From contig LVLI01000416.1 in the NCBI GenBank assembly GCA_001687465.1, positions 1 to 12,761 of the forward strand: 12,761 nt of DNA. The letters are read 5' to 3'. Source of the stretch: Halocafeteria seosinensis. Taxonomy: Eukaryota > Sar > Bigyra > Bicosoecida. Each line of letters starts with the position of its first letter. The stretch's first letter is position 1. The position numbers were made by a program, and so were the translations under genes. Below the pieces are notes generated by a model. It had not been told where the DNA came from. It made no database searches and saw nothing but the letters and a program-made list of their open reading frames with translations. Shown here in pieces: positions 8,407 to 12,761 of the stretch.

Positions 8407-8609
8407 ATTGATGTTGTTCCTAAATGCCAACTTTCTGTGAAGCCCGCGAACTCTGTGACACTGACACCCGATACCAACAAGTTTCAACCGAGCTGCTTTA
8501 TACGCATATACATTTGAAAGGTACTTAGAGACAGTGCGTGGCTAATAATGTCACAATTCAGTTTGTATAATGAACATAGTTATTGTATGTGGCCTCATCA
8601 TTCATCAAG
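8407..8609. promoter_or_regulatory. Putative bidirectional promoter between the divergent transposase genes
   Basis: Only 203 bp separate the two ATG codons, so both genes probably start transcription here. On the minus strand TATAAA occurs at 8502-8497, about 91 bp upstream of that gene's ATG. On the plus strand TATAA occurs at 8566-8570, about 40 bp upstream of the plus ATG. In-frame stops (TAG at 8577-8579 for the plus gene; TAG at 8544-8542 for the minus gene) show neither frame simply extends across. The plus ATG at 8610 and minus ATG at 8406 both have A at -3. No transcript data; upstream non-coding exons cannot be excluded. Confidence 0.55.
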
Positions 8610-11600
8610 ATGTACATGTATACTTGTAGAGACGCACAGTGCTCTGCAACGTTTCGGTCGCATAGCGGACGGAGGAAACATGAGATATCTCGGCATCCAA
8701 ACATCTGCAAGGTCGGATCCCAAAAGTGTCCGGAGTGTGAGCACTTCAGCACCACAAAGGAAGACTTATACACCCATTTGAGAACACATCACAACGGGCA
8801 AACCCGCTCCTACGTCTTGACGCAGCGAAATGGAAAAATGGAGGCCTGTTGGAGCTTTCACGAGAAATACCCGGAGTCCGTTATGAAGGAATTTAAGGGA
8901 GGGGCGGCAGTGAGCGAATATCTCGCGTGGATTGACGGGATATTCATCTACAATGGCTCACGTTACGTCCGCCGAGGTGGCAACTGCAGCGGAGGAACCC
9001 GATGTTATCTACAAGAGCACTGCGATAGACCGTCATGCATTTCCCATGTCAAACTTTATGTAAAATACGAGGAGGGGAACGGAGCCTGTCCTGCATCGGA
9101 CCCTCTCGAATATCCGGCCCTTCAAACGTTCTTCAAGGGCAGGAAGAAGGGGGACCTAATCCGATCGTTTAACACGATTGACGTTAGGTATTTCCCCGGA
9201 CACACCCATCAGCTGGATATCAGAGAGGTCCAAAGGCCAACCAAATTGCGCTTAACTACAGCAGCTCTTCACGGTCAATTGAACCAGGGACATTACAAAA
9301 GACCACAGTTGGCCGACATGATTTCAGAGCAATTTTCAGCTTTGGATCAACGTGACTCAATGAGGGATGCGGCACATATCTCCGACCTGTCCCTGCATCC
9401 ATTGGACGTAGATGATTTTGTAACCTATCACAAACGGAAGCGGACGACGCAGTTGCGACTGTTGCGCCACGACCGAGTGCTTCTGGACAAGTTCGTGCAC
9501 GAAGACGAAGGCCGCTTCGTGCTTTTTTACAAGAGGCCAGGACTCCCACCGGTGGATAACATAAACCTTCTGGAGGCACAGTATAACGGAAAGTGCCCCA
9601 TTGGAGAAGGGGTGCTCATACTGGTCACCGGCAGTCGGGATCAAATCGATGACGTAGTGGACTGCAAAGGCGGCATGGCTCATCTTGACCAGACACACAA
9701 GCCGACAATTTATGAGAAGATAGGGATGAGTTCCGTCATGGTGAAAAAACAGGAGAAACCAGCAACTGCTGCTGTTCAAGTACTGCTGTCATCGGAGACA
9801 TCCGAAGTACGTTGGAAGTTTTCCGTTTGCCGTTAGTATTGCGGCAATTTCCGATGTCCGTTTTACCACTTTGCAGATAGTGATATTTTACCTCCTGGCT
9901 CTTAAACAAGCATTCGAAAGACAGACAGGAAGGCAAATCCAAGATCACATTAAAATCGTGATGACCGATGATGCATCTGCATACATGAGCGGGGTGCCAC
10001 AGGTCTGTACTACTCTGCATTGAATGAAACCTTCCGAAACTTCATGAAAAAGACGTTCAATTGTCTACCACAGGCTTTTCCATGGGCTACGCATTTCCTT
10101 TGCTGCTGGCACCTATCCGGAGCTCTTGGAAAATATCTTGGAAAGCATGGAGTATCCGAAGAACTCATTGAACGTATCAGAGATATGTTCTTCGAGTTCG
10201 TTTTCAACTCCATTGAAGGGGAACGAAAGGTTGATTTTGAATATCAACTGTTGGCCTCTCTTCACGAAGTAGATCCTATATTTATTGACGGGGTACCTCT
10301 CTATCAGCAGTGGAAGGCGCAAATGTCTCCACACAACTGCACTGATACGTTTGTAAGAGACCGACTTCTTCCTCCAAAAGGAGGGGTTACGAAGTGGTTT
10401 CTGAACAACTACCTGATGCCCAGTAGAATGGACATGTGGAGCCTTCATGAAAAGTTGCGGCGAGTCAGTCTCAATTCTGACCAGTTGGAACAGTTACCGC
10501 GCACTAACATATGGAACGAATCATTCTATGCCACCATAGTGCGATTACTGAAAAGCCAAGGGGCACACAAAGCACAGCTTACGATAACGCAGTTTGTTGA
10601 GAACATACTACTGACCATCGAGCGCAGAACGTTCCAGCGACATCATCGCTCCAAGCAGTCGTCGGGAGAACGGGAGAGATGCTTTAATAACTTCAACAGG
10701 AACGTGGAAGCAGGACGGAGAGAGTTCTCCCAGCAACAAACGAACGAGGAAGTCCGAAACGATAGCAGTGACCGGTCAGCTAATAGGAGAGATGACTTTC
10801 CAGACGAGGAAGCTGAAGACTGTATGGCGACGGAAGAATACTCTTGGGGGGAAATTGCGCAACATTCTCAACAAAGCGGTACATCAGCTGATGTGCAATC
10901 CTGTGAGCCCGAAGCGCAAGCGCAACCTCGGACACACTCGTCGTCTGCCAGAGAGACGCTCGAAGTACGAGCGAATGTACTACAACACACCAGGGAGAGC
11001 TCTTCTCCCAGTCAAATCCAGCCAACAACCACTGGGCAGTGTTCTTCCGATACATTTTTCAAGGAGCGGCTGGAAAACAGAGTCTGCACTGCAATTCAGG
11101 AAAGATCGCAGAGTTCGCTTACCCAAAAGCTGGCAGCAGACAACGCTCTAATGCGCCTTCACAGGGAGCTTCCGGCAAGGAATTATCAGCGAATGTTTGA
11201 CCCAACAGTTGACCTGTTCAAAATATCCAAGAATTTCCTTAGAAATAACGAAGAGCGATGCGGTTATAACTTGGTCATGCAGTGCAACGACCTGATGTCA
11301 CGTCTACAAGCCTTCAATGAGGAACTGTCCGCGATGCGCGATAGTCAACACTGGTTCACACCCACATCAACATCTCAGAGGTACCAGAGGCTGGAAAACA
11401 CATACAGGGAAACAACCGACTTCGGGGCTGCCAATAATGACATTCGGTGGAGCCAGGATATCTACACGGACGTACTGGAAGACTTCGAGGATGACAGTTC
11501 TTCAAATTACGACGGTACTCTTGGGGATTTCGCCGATCTCCATCCAGACTACTTCTCCGAACTTCATAGAACAAGAAACGAATTTAGGGTCCAAAGAAGA

Positions 11601-12761
11601 GACATAGCGATCAGGGTACAAGAAGAGAAAGCCCGAGACAACCTACACACTGCGTTCGGAATTGCCCCGAAGAAGAACAGAAACACATCAAGGGGGAATA
11701 AGAAACCGCGCATAAAGACCGCATCGACCCGGAGGAAGCTCAAAGGTCCACAACAGGGTAGTCTTGAAGACCAAAAGGACGCCTTCAACCCCAATGAAGA
11801 TGGGGAATTCGAAGAGCAGTCTACGCGTATGAAGACTGTTGCATCTACCCGACGGAAGCGCAAGTCTTTAGAACAGGGCAGCCTTGAAGGTAAAAAGCAC
11901 ACGTTCAGCGCCGATGAAGATGGCGAATCCGAAGAGCGTTTCACGTGTATGAAGGATGCCTTTAGCCGACAAAAACGCAATTCTCCAGAACACGACAGTC
12001 TTGAAGGTCAAAGGGATGCGCTCAGCACCGATGAAGATGGCGAATCTGAGGAGCATTCCGCGCAATACGGACCATGGGGAGCTCAGGTAGACTCTGTTAA
12101 GTCCGGCATTGCAGATATCATGCATAACTCTCAGGACAGTTCTTTCCATTTTGCAGACCCGTTCCAAGAACGCAGTGCATCTTCAACAGGCCCGAAAAAA
12201 AATCCTCTCGGAGAAATTCTACGTGCCGCCTATGATGAGTTACAGGGGGAGCAATTCGCTCGGTTGAGGGAGTCTCTCTACCGGGGCGTCACTGACCCCG
12301 ATATCGACTGGGTATGGGCGTTCAAGTATCCACAGAATATGAAGTACGTGTTACAAGCTCGATGTCCTGGAATCATTTTAACTCTGGCGGTAATACAAAT
12401 TGCTCCCTGTATTTCAGATCCACTTTGAACAAGATATTACAACTCTTCCCTGATGATCAGTGTGTAGAGCTACACATCCTAAACAAGTTACTCAAGCAAC
12501 AGAAAAGCTCCAACAGAAAAGCAGCTCGCCAACACAATAAAGGACGTTGTCGAGTGCAGATCAAAAGCGCTCCCCTCACAGGTGACACTGTTGTGCAAAG
12601 TAAAATCCGTTGTGCTGCTGTTAAGCTGACGAAAGCAGCACCAAAAGCATTTATGGTGCCCCTACTTTATGTTGAGTACCTACGGGATCAGCAAACCCGC
12701 CAGACGACCGTCGTGGAAACACATGAATGGAGATGGAAGCCTGCACAGCGCAGAAGCGGAA
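8610..12761 (+). CDS. C2H2 zinc finger - MULE DDE transposase paralogue, spliced, 3' end outside window
   Basis: Four exons are inferred: 8610-9806, 9877-10002, 10074-12343 and 12418 to the edge, giving about 1312 residues without a stop. The ATG at 8610 is the first in frame after a TAG at 8577. Each of the first two splices restores alignment with the minus-strand paralogue. Fingers: C6/C11/H24/H29 and C40/C43/H56/H61. The MULE core is complete: D360 (AHLDQTHKPT), D430 (IVMTDDASAY), the LCCWHL motif, and E590 (RTNIWNESF). By eye roughly half of the core residues match the paralogue. C-terminal to it are shared blocks at about 791-855 and 930-960, then three repeats of about 40 residues (990-1107), then an unrecognised tail. 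No Ulp1 motif is seen before the edge; it may lie further on or be absent. Likely a nuclear transposase, or a subunit acting with its neighbour. Exon 4 rests on splice signals and an open frame only, so it is less certain. Confidence 0.88.
9807..9876 (+). other. Intron 1 of the plus-strand transposase (70 bp, phase 0)
   Basis: The donor GTACGT directly follows GAA (LLSSETSE) and the acceptor TTTGCAG precedes ATA (IVIFYLLAL). Read through, the frame hits TAG at 9834-9836. Removing the 70 bp restores continuous similarity to the paralogue, where SETADIVVFCL is uninterrupted. Confidence 0.9.
10003..10073 (+). other. Intron 2 of the plus-strand transposase (71 bp, phase 0)
   Basis: The donor GTCTGT follows CAG (MSGVPQ) and the acceptor CTACCACAG precedes GCT (AFPWATHFLCCWHL). 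The unspliced frame meets TGA within seven codons. Splicing matches the paralogue's AAIPRALPWVHHALCVWHL with no gap. Confidence 0.9.
11718..12071 (+). repeat. Three tandem 117-120-bp coding repeats in the plus transposase
   Basis: Units at 11718-11834, 11835-11954 and 11955-12071 encode 39, 40 and 39 residues. Each goes from a basic stretch (STRRKLK, STRRKRK, SRQKRN) through a GSLE/DSLE motif to an acidic one (NEDGEFEE, DEDGESEE). The basic stretches resemble nuclear localisation signals. The repeat sits in the same general linker zone as the 19-residue repeat of the paralogue but shares no sequence with it. It is likely disordered; role unknown. Confidence 0.9.
12344..12417 (+). other. Intron 3 of the plus-strand transposase (74 bp, phase 2), inferred
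   Basis: The donor GTACGTG is close to that of intron 1 and the acceptor is ATTTCAG. Without splicing the frame ends at TGA 12426-12428. With it, the reading continues from FKYPQNMK into an open frame of 114 codons (STLNKILQLFPDDQCVELHI...) to the window edge. Length matches introns 1 and 2. There is no paralogous sequence at this point to confirm it. Confidence 0.72.

Larger units (their letters stand above)
4321..12761. mobile_element. Mutator-like (MULE) transposon region with two divergent transposase genes; ends not defined
   Basis: The region is a head-to-head pair of paralogous genes, each with C2H2 zinc fingers and a MULE-type DDE transposase, so it is transposon-derived. The bounds given are only those of the coding sequence: the left terminus may lie in or beyond the repeats at 1720-3926 and the right terminus lies outside the window. 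MULEs usually have terminal inverted repeats and 8-10 bp target duplications; neither could be identified. It may be one element with two transposase genes, or two related elements inserted next to each other. The minus-strand copy has an intact frame and intact catalytic residues, so recent activity or domestication are both possible. Confidence 0.75.

Noticed and set aside
8407-8487. Extension of the minus transposase by 27 residues upstream of the ATG at 8406
   Set aside because: It would need a TTG start; the ATG at 8406 places the first zinc finger as in the paralogue, where the ATG at 8610 is used.
1-12761. CRISPR arrays, tRNA or rRNA genes, bacterial promoters, ribosome binding sites and terminators
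   Set aside because: The window is eukaryotic; no regularly spaced short repeats, no tRNA boxes and no rRNA motifs were recognised by eye.

Overview
This is a eukaryotic nuclear window. It carries the 5' end of a Na+/K+-ATPase-type cation pump gene on the minus strand, a gene-poor stretch of about 3.6 kb with old repeats, and a large transposon-derived region holding two divergently transcribed, paralogous transposase genes. Evidence for a eukaryote: class IIC P-type ATPases of this kind are eukaryotic; the second transposase gene needs three GT-AG introns of 70-74 bp; the transposases combine C2H2 zinc fingers, a Mutator-like (MULE) DDE core and a Ulp1-type SUMO/ubiquitin-like protease, a mix known from eukaryotic transposons; spacing is loose and there are no operons. 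Short introns and moderate GC would fit a protist, alga, oomycete or early-diverging fungus, but the sequence alone does not fix the lineage.

Layout. 1-700 (minus): N-terminal 233 residues of the pump, running off the left edge. 701-1719: intergenic, with a GC-rich, partly palindromic block near 1385-1586. 1720-2062 and 3595-3926: two diverged copies of one direct repeat of about 340 bp, separated by about 1.5 kb in which no gene is recognised. 3927-4320: downstream flank of the minus transposase. 4321-8406 (minus): an intact, intronless 1361-residue protein with two zinc fingers, a MULE DDE transposase, linker regions and a Ulp1 protease. 8407-8609: a 203-bp gap between the two start codons, with TATA-like boxes facing both ways. 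8610 to the right edge (plus): the paralogue, split into four exons in this window and still open at 12761.

The two large genes encode the same zinc-finger pair, the same cysteine-containing N-terminal region, the same D-D-E core and two further shared blocks in the otherwise variable C-terminal half. Their linkers, low-complexity repeats and far C-termini have diverged almost completely, and their intron content differs. Together they look like a two-gene transposable element, or an old inverted duplication, with a shared bidirectional promoter. The element's terminal inverted repeats were not identified and at least the right end lies outside the window. The pump is a host gene, and the repeats between it and the transposase mark a zone of repeated insertion and decay.
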